Assembly: GCA_016794025.1 (NCBI GenBank)
Contig: JAEUKX010000029.1
Span: 1 to 64,000 of the forward strand
Source of the DNA: Rhodospirillales bacterium
Lineage (GTDB): Bacteria > Pseudomonadota > Alphaproteobacteria > CACIAM-22H2
DNA: 64,000 nucleotides
Direction: 5' to 3'
Of this stretch, positions 9,241-21,150 are shown piece by piece; the first letter of the stretch is position 1, and each line of letters opens with the position of its first letter. A program made the translations under genes and the position numbers. The notes under the pieces are model-generated. The model had not been told where the DNA came from, did no database searches, and was given only the letters and a program-made list of their open reading frames with translations.

Positions 9241-9762
9241 TTAGCGCTTCGAGAACTGGTGGCTACGGCGCGCCTTATGGCGACCGTACTTCTTTCGCTC
9301 GACCACGCGGCTGTCGCGGGTAAGGAAGCCGGCATGCTTGAGCGCCGGGCGCAGTTCCGGTTCGAAATACGTCATCGCCTTCGACAGGCCATGACGCACC
9401 GCGCCGGCCTGGCCGGAGAGCCCGCCACCGGTGACCGTGCACCAGATGTCGAACTGGCCGACGCGCGCGGCAACCGTGAAGGGCTGATTGATCATCATGC
9501 GCAGGGCCGGGCGCGCGAAATACGCGTTCAGGTCCTTGCCGTTGACGATCATCTTGCCCGAACCGGCCTTGAGCCACACGCGGGCGACGGCGTTCTTGCG
9601 CTTGCCGGTCGCATACGAGCGGCCGAACTTGTCGCGCTGCGGGGCTGCCGTCGTCGTGGCCGGCTGCGCGGCGGCCGAGGCGGCGGCCATCGACAGGTCG
9701 GCGAGCGTGCGGGTCGCCGGCTTCGCCTTCGGCTTTTCCGCGCGTTCTGTACGTTCGGCCAT
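9241..9762 (-). CDS. rpsI: 30S ribosomal protein S9
   Basis: Ribosomal protein S9 of the small-subunit head; its C-terminal tail reaches the P-site tRNA. The conserved body starts at [17 protein letters not shown] and ends with the diagnostic [11 protein letters not shown]. The protein is 173 residues, longer than the usual 130 or so, because of a 45-residue alanine/threonine-rich N-terminal extension that begins at a start with GAGGAG upstream. It is cotranscribed with rplM, 2 nt apart, the conserved rplM-rpsI operon. Confidence 0.97.
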   Translation of the reverse strand: MAERTERAEKPKAKPATRTLADLSMAAASAAAQPATTTAAPQRDKFGRSYATGKRKNAVARVWLKAGSGKMIVNGKDLNAYFARPALRMMINQPFTVAARVGQFDIWCTVTGGGLSGQAGAVRHGLSKAMTYFEPELRPALKHAGFLTRDSRVVERKKYGRHKARRSHQFSKR

Positions 9763-9764
9763 GA

Positions 9765-10238
9765 TCAGGCGCTCCTCTTGTTCTTCGGGTTCATGGCCGC
9801 GAAGTCGACCTTGGTGGGGTTCTGCGCCTCGTGCGGGTGCTTCGTGCCCGCATAAATCTTCAGATGCGTCATCTGGCGACGGGCGAGCGGGCTGTCCTTC
9901 TTCATCATGCGCTCGACCGCGCGCTCGAGCAGCCGCTCGGGATGCTTGGAGGAAAGCGTCTGCTTGGGCGAGATCTGCTTCACGCCGCCCGGGTGACCGG
10001 TGTGCCAGTAGAACACCTCGTTCTCGAGCTTCCGGCCCGTCATGCGCACCTTCTCGGCGTTGATGACGATGACGTAGTCACCCACGTCGAGGTGCGGCGA
10101 GAACGAAGGCTTGTGCTTGCCCTTGAGGCGCATGGCGACGAAAGACGCAAGGCGGCCCAGAACGACGCCCTCGGCGTCGATCAGGATCCACTTCTTGGCC
10201 TTCTTCGCCTCGGCGACCGTAAGATTCGGGGTCGACAT
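9765..10238 (-). CDS. rplM: 50S ribosomal protein L13
   Basis: Early-assembly large-subunit protein L13. The 157-residue protein has the conserved [16 protein letters not shown] and [16 protein letters not shown] blocks. The start at 10238 gives the usual N-terminus; a longer open frame upstream reads through the leader hairpin and is unlikely. It is the first gene of rplM-rpsI. A promoter and a 5'UTR hairpin lie directly upstream. Confidence 0.97.
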   Translation of the reverse strand: MSTPNLTVAEAKKAKKWILIDAEGVVLGRLASFVAMRLKGKHKPSFSPHLDVGDYVIVINAEKVRMTGRKLENEVFYWHTGHPGGVKQISPKQTLSSKHPERLLERAVERMMKKDSPLARRQMTHLKIYAGTKHPHEAQNPTKVDFAAMNPKNKRSA

Positions 10239-10275
10239 GATTGGCTCGTTTCTTTGAAGGTTCCAAAAATCGTGT

Positions 10276-10301
10276 CCCGCCGGCCTGACAGGGCCGACGG
10301 G
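10276..10301 (-). promoter_or_regulatory. Leader hairpin in the rplM-rpsI 5'UTR
   Basis: On the minus strand, arms CCCGTCGGCC and GGCCGGCGGG (one G-U pair) enclose a 6-nt loop and are followed within 7 nt by ATTTTTGG. It lies 38-63 nt before the rplM ATG and just after the predicted transcription start. It may be an autoregulatory ribosomal-protein leader or attenuator. The alternative is a terminator for the upstream PaaI thioesterase gene. Confidence 0.55.
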
Positions 10302-10310
10302 AGGCGCGCG

Positions 10311-10339
10311 AATATCGGTTTTGGGCGGCGCCAAGTCAA
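10311..10339 (-). promoter_or_regulatory. Sigma-70-type promoter for rplM-rpsI
   Basis: Minus-strand TTGACT (plus positions 10334-10339) is followed after exactly 17 nt by GATATT (10311-10316), a good housekeeping promoter. Predicted start of transcription is near 10303, so the message would begin with the leader hairpin. Confidence 0.6.
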
Positions 10340-10410
10340 CGCCTATTTCATCAATAAATTCAATATGTTTGACGCTGATGTAACATAATACCGCTTTTCA
10401 AGAGTCTGTC

Positions 10411-10845
10411 TTAACGTCGCTTTTCAGCTTCCCGTGGCGGAATTGAATAGGTCCCGGTCACGTGGGCCACAGGGTCCGTGTCGCCGACTGAGAAAAGCGA
10501 GACCTCCATGACCGCCAGGCGCTTGCCCAGCTTCAGCATCGTGGCATGTGCGAGCATGTCGCGCTGCTCCGGCTTTCGCAGGAAGTTGATGTTGAGGTTC
10601 GTCGTGACGGCCAGCTCGACGCGGCCAATAAGGCTCATCACGCACACATACATCGCGAAATCGGCAAGCCCCATCATCAGGGGGCCGGCGATCGTGCCGC
10701 CAGGCCGGATGAAATCGCGCTTGAACGGCATGCGCACGCTCACGTCGCCGGCCTTGAGACGCACGATCTTCGGGTCGAGAGACGCGGCGAACGGCAGCGC
10801 CGCGGCGACGATTTCGGCAATCTCGCTCTTTGTAATCCGGCTCAT
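10411..10845 (-). CDS. PaaI-family acyl-CoA thioesterase
   Basis: A 144-residue single-hotdog thioesterase. The diagnostic segment is GGTIAGPLMMGLADFAMYV, with the active-site region G-G-x-x-x-G ... L-A-D, followed by TTNLNINFLRKPE. These enzymes hydrolyse acyl- or aryl-CoA thioesters; the substrate here is unknown. I start at MSRITKSE (10845), not at the longer upstream Met that reads back through a low-complexity stretch. It is divergent from the enoyl-CoA hydratase gene at 10944, suggesting a shared CoA-thioester context. Confidence 0.85.
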   Translation of the reverse strand: MSRITKSEIAEIVAAALPFAASLDPKIVRLKAGDVSVRMPFKRDFIRPGGTIAGPLMMGLADFAMYVCVMSLIGRVELAVTTNLNINFLRKPEQRDMLAHATMLKLGKRLAVMEVSLFSVGDTDPVAHVTGTYSIPPREAEKRR

Positions 10846-10943
10846 GCCTGCCCGTTCCTGCCCTGCCCGTTCTTGATCGGCGTCCCGAACGGACGCAAAG
10901 TGCCCGACGAGCGCCCCTTTGCGCAATCCCCAGCGAGGCGAAG

Positions 10944-11738
10944 ATGCCGGATTCCGCGTCAGCCACCGACTTGCTGCTCCGTGACGACCGCGACGGGGTG
11001 GCGACGCTCACGCTGAACCGCCCGCATGCGCGCAACGCGCTCTCGGTCGGGTTGATGACGGCGCTGGAATCCGAACTGGCCAGGCTGCGGGACGACACCT
11101 CGGTGAAGGTCGTGGTGATCGCCGCCGCGGGACCCGCCTTCTGCGCGGGCCACGACCTGAAGGAAGTGCGCGCCAATCCTGGCCGCGCCGCATACGAAGC
11201 ACTATTCGCCCAGTGCTCGCGCATGATGTTGTCGATCGTGCGGCTGCCCAAGCCCGTTATTGCGCGCGTGCACGCCACCGCAACGGCCGCCGGCTGCCAG
11301 TTGGTCGCGACCTGCGATCTGGCGATCGCCGCCGATACGGCGCGCTTCGCGACGCCCGGCGTCAATATCGGGCTGTTCTGCTCGACGCCGATGGTGGCGC
11401 TGAGCCGTGCGATCGGCCGCAAGGCGGCAATGGAAATGCTGCTGACCGGCGAGATGGCGGACGCCGCCACGGCCAAGGCACTGGGTCTGGTCAATCGTGT
11501 GGTCGCCCCGGGCGAACTCGACGCGGCGACGCACGCGCTTGCGGCAGGCATCGCGTCGAAGTCTCCGCTGACGCTTGCTCTCGGCAAGGAAGCCTTCTAC
11601 GCACAGGCCGAGATGCCGATCGAAGCGGCCTACGCCTATGCGAGCGAGACGATGACGCGAAACATGCTCGCGCGCGATGCCGAGGAAGGCATCGACGCCT
11701 TCATCCAGAAACGCAAGCCGACCTGGCAGGGGTGCTGA
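10944..11738 (+). CDS. Enoyl-CoA hydratase/isomerase family protein
   Basis: A 264-residue crotonase-fold protein. The acyl-CoA oxyanion-hole motifs are visible as FCAGHDLKEVR and, after VHATATAAG, the second loop CQLVATCDLAIAADTARFATPG. Two catalytic glutamates of classical hydratases are not obvious (the second loop has GVNIGLFCSTP), as in the ECHDC3-like branch, so hydratase activity should not be assumed. It is followed immediately by the CoA-binding protein gene, 1 nt after the stop, and the two are likely co-transcribed. Confidence 0.85.
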   Translation: MPDSASATDLLLRDDRDGVATLTLNRPHARNALSVGLMTALESELARLRDDTSVKVVVIAAAGPAFCAGHDLKEVRANPGRAAYEALFAQCSRMMLSIVRLPKPVIARVHATATAAGCQLVATCDLAIAADTARFATPGVNIGLFCSTPMVALSRAIGRKAAMEMLLTGEMADAATAKALGLVNRVVAPGELDAATHALAAGIASKSPLTLALGKEAFYAQAEMPIEAAYAYASETMTRNMLARDAEEGIDAFIQKRKPTWQGC

Positions 11739-11739
11739 C

Positions 11740-12231
11740 GTGGGACCGCTCGACTACGAAGACGCCTTCATCCGCAATATCCTGCGTCGCACGAAGGTCA
11801 TCGCGATGGTTGGCGCGAGCACGAATCGCCAGCGCCCCAGCTTCTTCGCGATGAAATACCTGCAGGCGAAAGGCTACCGCGTGATCCCGGTCAATCCGGC
11901 CGCGGCCGGACAGGACCTTCTGGGCGAAATGGTCCGCGCATCGCTCAAGGAAATTGAGGTTTCCGTCGACATGGTCGACGTGTTCCGCGCGTCCGAACAT
12001 GTCGGTCCGATCGCGGACGAGGCTATTGCAATCGGCGCGAAGACGCTGTGGATGCAGCTTGGCGTGCGCAACGACGAAGCTGCCGCGAAGGCATCCGCTG
12101 CCGGTCTCGATGTCGTGATGGACCGCTGCCCGAAGATCGAGTTCGGCCGCCTTAACGGCGAACTCTCCTGGGGCGGCATCAACTCGGGAATCATCTCGGC
12201 CAAGCGGCCGAAGATCGTCCGGACGATCTAG
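11740..12231 (+). CDS. CoA-binding (YccU-like) protein
   Basis: A 163-residue CoA-binding domain protein of the YccU/COG1832 type, a Rossmann fold related to the N-terminal domain of succinyl-CoA synthetase alpha. Visible motifs are IAMVGASTNRQRPSFFAMKY and GYRVIPVNP, then LWMQLGVRND and VMDRCPKIE. Start is a GTG at 11740, right after the hydratase stop, with AGGGG upstream. The stop abuts the convergent alaS stop with no gap. Physiological role is not established for the family. Confidence 0.88.
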   Translation: MGPLDYEDAFIRNILRRTKVIAMVGASTNRQRPSFFAMKYLQAKGYRVIPVNPAAAGQDLLGEMVRASLKEIEVSVDMVDVFRASEHVGPIADEAIAIGAKTLWMQLGVRNDEAAAKASAAGLDVVMDRCPKIEFGRLNGELSWGGINSGIISAKRPKIVRTI

Positions 12232-14898
<2,667 letters not shown>

Positions 14899-15011
14899 CG
14901 GAAAATCGGCTCCGGACACGGGGTTCCGGGGGCCTTGGGCGGGCTTGGCCCCCTTGAAAACGGGCCTAGATGTAGCTTTCGCGCGCCGGGGTGTCCAGTT
15001 GGGGCAGAAAA

Positions 15012-15064
15012 GCAAAACGGGCCGGCGGTCGCAGCACTTCGGGCTTACGCGACGGCCGGCCCGT
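15012..15064 (-). terminator. Rho-independent terminator between recA and alaS
   Basis: Long inverted repeat: left arm 15017-15032, right arm 15049-15064, 15 of 16 pairs matching (ACGGGCCGGC... / ...GCCGGCCCGT). Read on the minus strand it is followed by TTTTGCTTTT, a strong intrinsic terminator about 120 nt after the recA stop. Another hairpin (AGCCGGCGG / CCGCCGGCT) lies closer to recA but lacks a T-run. Confidence 0.85.
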
Positions 15065-15185
15065 GGAGTGGTCCGGGATTTTCAGATCCGGGACCGGGAA
15101 TTCGGAAACCGGAAAAACAAGGCTGGAATGCTTTGGAGGAGCCGGCGGATCCGGGGCAACTCTCCCCTCGCCCGCCGGCTGCCGG

Positions 15186-16274
<1,089 letters not shown>

Positions 16275-16378
16275 GCTTCACTCTCCTTATCAGGGGCGCC
16301 CCACCCGGCCAACGCCTGTGGAAATCGCCGTTTGACCATTGACTGAATAACGTCCGACTTAAATCCAGAGTGCCCCAA

Positions 16379-16393
16379 GTACTGCATTTGTTC
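16379..16393 (-). promoter_or_regulatory. LexA-like box 1 upstream of recA
   Basis: The plus strand reads GTACTGCATTTGTTC, i.e. GTAC-N7-GTTC, one mismatch from the alphaproteobacterial SOS box GTTC-N7-GTTC. It lies 105 nt before the recA start. A second box of the same form follows 66 nt further out. Confidence 0.5.
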
Positions 16394-16444
16394 CCTTCAG
16401 CACCCGGACGCGGAACCCATTGGTCCCGCGTCGTGATCCGGACA

Positions 16445-16459
16445 GTACCAGTTTTGTTC
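16445..16459 (-). promoter_or_regulatory. LexA-like box 2 upstream of recA
   Basis: The plus strand reads GTACCAGTTTTGTTC, again GTAC-N7-GTTC, 11 of 15 positions identical to box 1. It lies 171 nt before the recA start and just before the convergently downstream end of the AMIN/TPR-like gene. Confidence 0.5.
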
Positions 16460-16507
16460 TCGTAGGCAAGTGAAAAAGCGGGGGCCGGCGAAAAGACAGC
16501 TATTGGC

Positions 16508-19500
16508 CTAACTTTTTGCGGCAGGCGCCTTGGGGGCCAGCTTCTGCCGGTACCCCGAAAGGAACGACTCGAACGGCGCAAGCGACGAGACCCGTGCCGC
16601 AATCGACGCCACGTCGGGCGTCGCCCCTGCCTTGTCGGCCGTCAGCACGCGGAAAATCTCGGCATAAGGCGACTTGGCCATCGTCGCGCCGAACCGGTCG
16701 CGCAACCGTGCGGTTCCGGTATCGTCGTTGCCAAGCGCCAAGGCGACGGCCAGATGCAGGACCTGACGGGCCTTGTTCTCGTCGATGCTCTGGCTGGCCG
16801 GCGGCGGATTGCCGATCAGCCGGTCGAGCGCCTGCGCCGCCGGGCCCCACGAGCGTGTCCGGAGCGCGATCTCGGCCCGAAGGAGGTCGGCATCGCGGCC
16901 CGTATCCCCTTCAAGACGCCCGAGCGCTTCGGGCGTCCGGCCCAGATCGGCAAGCGCGCGGGCGGCAAGACGCGCGCGTTCGCGCCGGACATCGTCGGTA
17001 ACGCCGGCGACATCGGATGCGTCGAGCGCGTCGAGGGCGGCTTGCGGCTTGCGGTCGAGCAGGCGGATCGCGGCAAGACGCACGCCGACCTCCGCGCGCG
17101 GCACCCCCTGGAGGCGATTGCGCATCTGGTAGTCGAGAAGCCCGCCCGCCCGATCGAGCAGGTCGACGCCGACAAGCCTCTCGGCGAGCTTGCGAACCAT
17201 CTCGTCGCCTTCCGGCCCGTTGGGAACGAGTTCGCGGTAGTCCTCGAAAAGCCCGATGGCGGCGACCGGCGAAAGCTTGTCCGCCGTTCCCTCGAGGAAC
17301 AGCCGGCGGAACTCGCGCTTCACGTCGCCATCCAGTTCGCCCCGGTCGCGTGCGTTCGGGAACCGCTGCGCGGCATCCCGCAGCGTCTGGACGCCGGTCC
17401 GGAAATCGCCCGCCGCCAGCTGGGCACGGCCAAGACGGCGCTGGATGTCGAATTCCAGCTCGTCGCCGCGCCACGCGAAGCGCAGTCGCTCGAGTGCGGC
17501 TACGGTCTCCGCCGGCGCCATGTCACCCTTGTTCGATTCGACCTCGATGCGCGCAAGCTCCGCCTGCACGCGCGCGCGCGTGACCGTGCCGAGATCGAGC
17601 GTGCTCCAGGCCGCAAGCGCCGCACGCTCGTCGCCACGCTCAAGAGCGATCCGCCCGCGCAGATAGTCGGCCCGCGCCTTGTCGCCGCGCGAGGGGCTGT
17701 TGGCGAGGACCTTGTCGACCTGACGCTGAGCGGCGTCGAGTTCCTTTCCGAACAGACGCGCACCGGCAATCGCCAGCGAAATGCGGTTGGCGAAGTTCGG
17801 CGGGAAATGCTCGGAATTGTCCGCAGCGCGATCAAATTGCAGCAGGGCTGCCTGCGGATCGTTCTGCGCCATGGCCAGCGCGCCGCGCCACATGGCCGCC
17901 TCGCCTTCCTGGTCGAGGCTGGAATGGTTGAGCCAGCGAGCGGCCTCGTCGAGATTGCCCGAATAAAGCTCGGCAACGCCGCGCATCGCGCGGTTTTGCG
18001 GGCCGTCGAGCAATTGCGGGCGCTCCTCGCCGATGAGCCGCATGATCGCGTTTGTTTCCGCGAACAGACCGTTGGCAAAATAGAACCGCGCCAGTTCCAG
18101 GCGCGCGGCATTGCGCGCATCACCGGGCCGCGCTGCAGCGACGGTACGCTCCAGTGCCGGACGGTCCTCGTTGTACTTGGCCGCTCCGCCCCGCTGCCAC
18201 TTGGCGATCTCGAGGAGAGTTCCCTGCCGCATGGGCGGTGCGCCCGGCATGCCCGCGGCCGTCGGCGCCGTTATGAACAGGCCCCGCGAGGACGAGATCT
18301 CGACGCTCGTTCCGAGCGGGCGAACCGCCACGCCGTCGTCGTCCGGGCGGACGACCGCGCCCTGAACGCTCGCGAGGATCTGGAACTGCTCGTAGCGCCG
18401 CGTATCCGCAAGCCCGATGCCGGCGACCGCTGTTGGCACGATCGCCAGTTCATCGCCGATTTCCGGATCGCGCAATCGCAACACCGTCTGGGCACCCGGC
18501 AATTCGATCGCCACGCGCGCGTCGGCAGGCGTGTCGGGATTTCGCACCACGACCTCGAGCGGCTTGTCGGGCTTGCGCGGCAGGCGGCCGATCTCGACGA
18601 CCCATGACGTGCCGTCGCGACGCACGAAACTGTTGGCCCCCGCCCGGGGCGCCATGCGCAGGACCGTCCCCTGGGCTTCGACCAGTTCGACTTCACCGAG
18701 TAGGTCGCGGACCTGCGCGCCGTTGCGCAGCGGTGTCAGGTCGATGTCCACCGGACGATCGAAGGCGATCCACAGGTTCTGGCCGCGCCGGAAGACGGCC
18801 GCGCCCACCGGTTCGGTGAAGCCGAAGCGGATCGATTGGAAATTCTCCTCGCGGACCAGTTCGACCGGGACCGCGCCACGCAGCGGCGCCAGCGCGTTTC
18901 CACCACCGGCCTGCCCGAGCCCCAATGCCTGTGCCTGACGGGAAAGCGCCTGAAAATCCGGCGTCGGCGGCCGCCCGCCGGGGCCCGGCGCCGTCGAAAG
19001 CGGTGCCGTGGCGCCCTGCGCGGCCTGGCCCGGCCCAGCGGCGGCACGCGCCGCCTGTTCGGCCTGCTGCTGGGCGGCCGTCGCGGCCTGCTGCTGTGCC
19101 TGCTGCGCCTGGGCCGCAGTCGGAAGCTGCACCTGCTGTGTCGTCGGCTGGCCTGCGGCGATCGACCCGTCGCGCACGAAATCGAGGACCAGCCGCGGGC
19201 CGGCGCGGAAATGGCGCAGCCCGACCTTGTCGGCGAGCGTGAAATCGAGCGTCGTGCGATCGCCCGCCCTTTCGGAGCGGACATTCGAGACGGAGCTGCG
19301 CAGCCCGTTCGTGAACTGCGCGGTATTGACCGTGACCGGCGAACCGAACGTCACCTTGACGTTCCGGCCGTTCTGCTCGACCTGATAATCGACATCCTCC
19401 GGCCAATTGACGACGGCCCGATCGAAGCCCTGATTGTTCCCGAAGCGCACGACGATGCCAGGCGCCGGCGGAGCTGCAGGCGCCGGCGGTGCTGCCGCAG

Positions 19501-19882
19501 GCGGCGGCGCCACCTGCGCCGCCGGCGGTGCGGCGGGCGGCGTAGTCGCTGGCGCCGCGGGTTGTGCGGCAGGCGCCGTCGTCGGGGCATTGGCCCAAGG
19601 CGGCGACGGATTGGACTGCGCGGTGGAAGGTGCCTGTGCCGGGGCGGGTGCCGGACGCTGCGGTTGCGGCACGGCGGCGGGCGGCGGTGGCTGGGCTTCC
19701 GGCGATGCCGGAAAGGTCGACCATGGTGCCTGCTGGGCAACCGCCGGAACGCAGGCAAGCGCCAAGGCCAGCGCAACGGTCCCCTGCCGCAGCAACCCGA
19801 TCAGGCCAGCCCTGTGCGTTCGCGCCGATTTCGCCACGCGCCCTGCGTCCAAAAGGCTTCCCTGCGAAGCCGAACCCTGCAT
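16508..19882 (-). CDS. Large exported AMIN-like / TPR-like protein of the che cluster
   Basis: A 1124-residue protein. After a 27-residue polar start comes a hydrophobic signal segment ending AVAQQ near residue 50, then a proline/alanine-rich linker to about residue 140. A beta-rich AMIN-like region follows (IVVRFGNNQGFDR ... LRHFRAGPRLVLDFVRD), a Gln/Ala-rich linker, and a second AMIN-like region (FQSIRFGFTEP ... WVVEIGR). From about residue 560 to the end it is alpha-helical with tetratricopeptide-like repeats (ARLELARFYFANGLFAETNAIM). It should act in the periplasm or outer envelope. It is third in a cheY-cheZ operon, 65 nt after cheZ. AMIN domains often bind peptidoglycan or secretin-type complexes, so a role in anchoring the motility apparatus is plausible but is inference. 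Confidence 0.85.
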   Translation of the reverse strand: MQGSASQGSLLDAGRVAKSARTHRAGLIGLLRQGTVALALALACVPAVAQQAPWSTFPASPEAQPPPPAAVPQPQRPAPAPAQAPSTAQSNPSPPWANAPTTAPAAQPAAPATTPPAAPPAAQVAPPPAAAPPAPAAPPAPGIVVRFGNNQGFDRAVVNWPEDVDYQVEQNGRNVKVTFGSPVTVNTAQFTNGLRSSVSNVRSERAGDRTTLDFTLADKVGLRHFRAGPRLVLDFVRDGSIAAGQPTTQQVQLPTAAQAQQAQQQAATAAQQQAEQAARAAAGPGQAAQGATAPLSTAPGPGGRPPTPDFQALSRQAQALGLGQAGGGNALAPLRGAVPVELVREENFQSIRFGFTEPVGAAVFRRGQNLWIAFDRPVDIDLTPLRNGAQVRDLLGEVELVEAQGTVLRMAPRAGANSFVRRDGTSWVVEIGRLPRKPDKPLEVVVRNPDTPADARVAIELPGAQTVLRLRDPEIGDELAIVPTAVAGIGLADTRRYEQFQILASVQGAVVRPDDDGVAVRPLGTSVEISSSRGLFITAPTAAGMPGAPPMRQGTLLEIAKWQRGGAAKYNEDRPALERTVAAARPGDARNAARLELARFYFANGLFAETNAIMRLIGEERPQLLDGPQNRAMRGVAELYSGNLDEAARWLNHSSLDQEGEAAMWRGALAMAQNDPQAALLQFDRAADNSEHFPPNFANRISLAIAGARLFGKELDAAQRQVDKVLANSPSRGDKARADYLRGRIALERGDERAALAAWSTLDLGTVTRARVQAELARIEVESNKGDMAPAETVAALERLRFAWRGDELEFDIQRRLGRAQLAAGDFRTGVQTLRDAAQRFPNARDRGELDGDVKREFRRLFLEGTADKLSPVAAIGLFEDYRELVPNGPEGDEMVRKLAERLVGVDLLDRAGGLLDYQMRNRLQGVPRAEVGVRLAAIRLLDRKPQAALDALDASDVAGVTDDVRRERARLAARALADLGRTPEALGRLEGDTGRDADLLRAEIALRTRSWGPAAQALDRLIGNPPPASQSIDENKARQVLHLAVALALGNDDTGTARLRDRFGATMAKSPYAEIFRVLTADKAGATPDVASIAARVSSLAPFESFLSGYRQKLAPKAPAAKS

Positions 19883-19947
19883 TTTACTACAGGCACGGCT
19901 CCGCTCGAGCTAAGTGCCCGAATCGACACGGATTCTAAGCTGGGAAT

Positions 19948-20610
19948 CTAGGCCTTGTCGAACAGCGCGTCGATGTCGGCCTGGTTCGGCGTCGCATCGG
20001 GCATCTGGGGACCATTCAGAAGCGCCGCCTCTCCCACCCTCTCGGGTGCTGCCGAGGGCACATCGCGGACGGCCACCGCCGGCAGATCCAGCGTGTCGAG
20101 CAGGCCCGCTACAGTCCTGTCGACCTCCTGCAGGACGGCGACGATCTTGGAAATGCGCTGGCCGGTGATGTCCTGAAAATTGCAGGCTTCGTAGATCGAA
20201 GTCACGTCGGCGAGAATTCCCGAGGCGATCTCTCCGCCTGCGGCATTGGCGCGCTTCTCGATCCGTTCGACCGCGTCGAGGATCGCATTGGTCGCCGCCT
20301 CGGTAGCGCCGACGATAGCGGTGAGTTCGTCGCCCGCCGTCGGCAGATGCTTGGCCCGGATGTCGCGCGCACCGATCGCGGCAAGATCCCGCTTCGCTTC
20401 GGCAATGATCCGCGCGAGGTGTTCCACGCCGCCGGCGATGCTGCCGGCCGACACGTTCGGGGCGGACGCCTTGCGCGGCGATTGCCGTCGCGCCGGCGGC
20501 TTTGCCGAGCGCGCGCGCACCTTCGCGAGCGCCGCCTTGCCGACAGCCCGCTTCTTTTTCGCAATGCCCGGCTTCTGGGCCTTTCGCTTGGCTTTTTTCC
20601 GCGCGGCCAT
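19948..20610 (-). CDS. cheZ: CheZ-type CheY-phosphate phosphatase
   Basis: Dephosphorylates CheY-P to reset the flagellar motor. The catalytic signature is present as NFQDITGQRISKI, with the Asp and Gln of the D-x-x-x-Q active site. The last residues, NQADIDALFDKA (209-220), form the C-terminal CheY-binding peptide. A lysine/arginine-rich N-terminal 45 residues precede the long helical-hairpin region. The gene is 21 nt after cheY on the same strand, as expected for a functional pair. Confidence 0.88.
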   Translation of the reverse strand: MAARKKAKRKAQKPGIAKKKRAVGKAALAKVRARSAKPPARRQSPRKASAPNVSAGSIAGGVEHLARIIAEAKRDLAAIGARDIRAKHLPTAGDELTAIVGATEAATNAILDAVERIEKRANAAGGEIASGILADVTSIYEACNFQDITGQRISKIVAVLQEVDRTVAGLLDTLDLPAVAVRDVPSAAPERVGEAALLNGPQMPDATPNQADIDALFDKA

Positions 20611-20631
20611 GCGTTCCCCCAGCGCGAGAGG

Positions 20632-21018
20632 TCAGAAGTCGCCGAGCACCGTGGCGATCTTGCCCTTCAGCGTCGCGGCGTTGAAAGGCTTTACGATGTA
20701 GTTGTTCACGCCCGCCTGCTTTGCCGCGATGACGTTCTCGGTCTTGCTCTCGGCCGTCACCATGATGAACGGGATATGCTTGAGCTTGGCATCGGCGCGC
20801 ACTTCCTGGAGAAGCTGCAGGCCCGTCATCGGCTGCATGTTCCAGTCCGAAATGATGAGGCCGTAATCCTTCGCACGCACCTTCTGCAGCGCCGACGATC
20901 CGTCCTCGGCCTCGTCGACATTCGTGAAGCCGATCTGGTTCAGCAGGTTCTTCACGATCCTCAACATCGTCTTGTAGTCATCGACAATGAGGACGTTCAT
21001 TCGCAGATCGACGGCCAT
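20632..21018 (-). CDS. cheY: Chemotaxis response regulator CheY
   Basis: Single-domain receiver of 128 residues. Acidic pocket Asp13-Asp14, phosphoacceptor Asp58 (IISDWNMQPMTG), Thr88 and Lys110 (IVKPF) are all in place; no output domain is present. Phosphorylated CheY binds FliM to change motor rotation. The start at 21018 gives the standard N-terminus; a longer upstream frame includes the promoter. A CtrA-like box lies 84-99 nt before the start, and cheZ follows. Confidence 0.96.
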   Translation of the reverse strand: MAVDLRMNVLIVDDYKTMLRIVKNLLNQIGFTNVDEAEDGSSALQKVRAKDYGLIISDWNMQPMTGLQLLQEVRADAKLKHIPFIMVTAESKTENVIAAKQAGVNNYIVKPFNAATLKGKIATVLGDF

Positions 21019-21101
21019 TCCACTATCTCCCAAACCTGAGTCGGCGCCCTCGCGCCCGGACGGGTCGCGCACCCGCGCGGCACCATCCTTAACCACGTCG
21101 C

Positions 21102-21117
21102 GTTAAGAGCTTACTAA
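21102..21117 (-). promoter_or_regulatory. CtrA-like box upstream of cheY
   Basis: Minus strand TTAG-TAAGCTC-TTAAC, one mismatch from the CtrA consensus TTAA-N7-TTAAC, with the intact TTAAC half nearest the gene. It lies in the 132-nt gap between motE and cheY, 84-99 nt before the cheY ATG, indicating that cheY-cheZ has its own promoter. Confidence 0.6.
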
Positions 21118-21150
21118 TCGACGGCGCCTGTACGGTAAAGTCTTCAGACG

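Noticed and set aside
16754..18607. 617-codon open frame opposite the AMIN/TPR-like gene
   Set aside because: Shadow frame; the minus-strand protein has a signal peptide and repeat structure, this one has neither.
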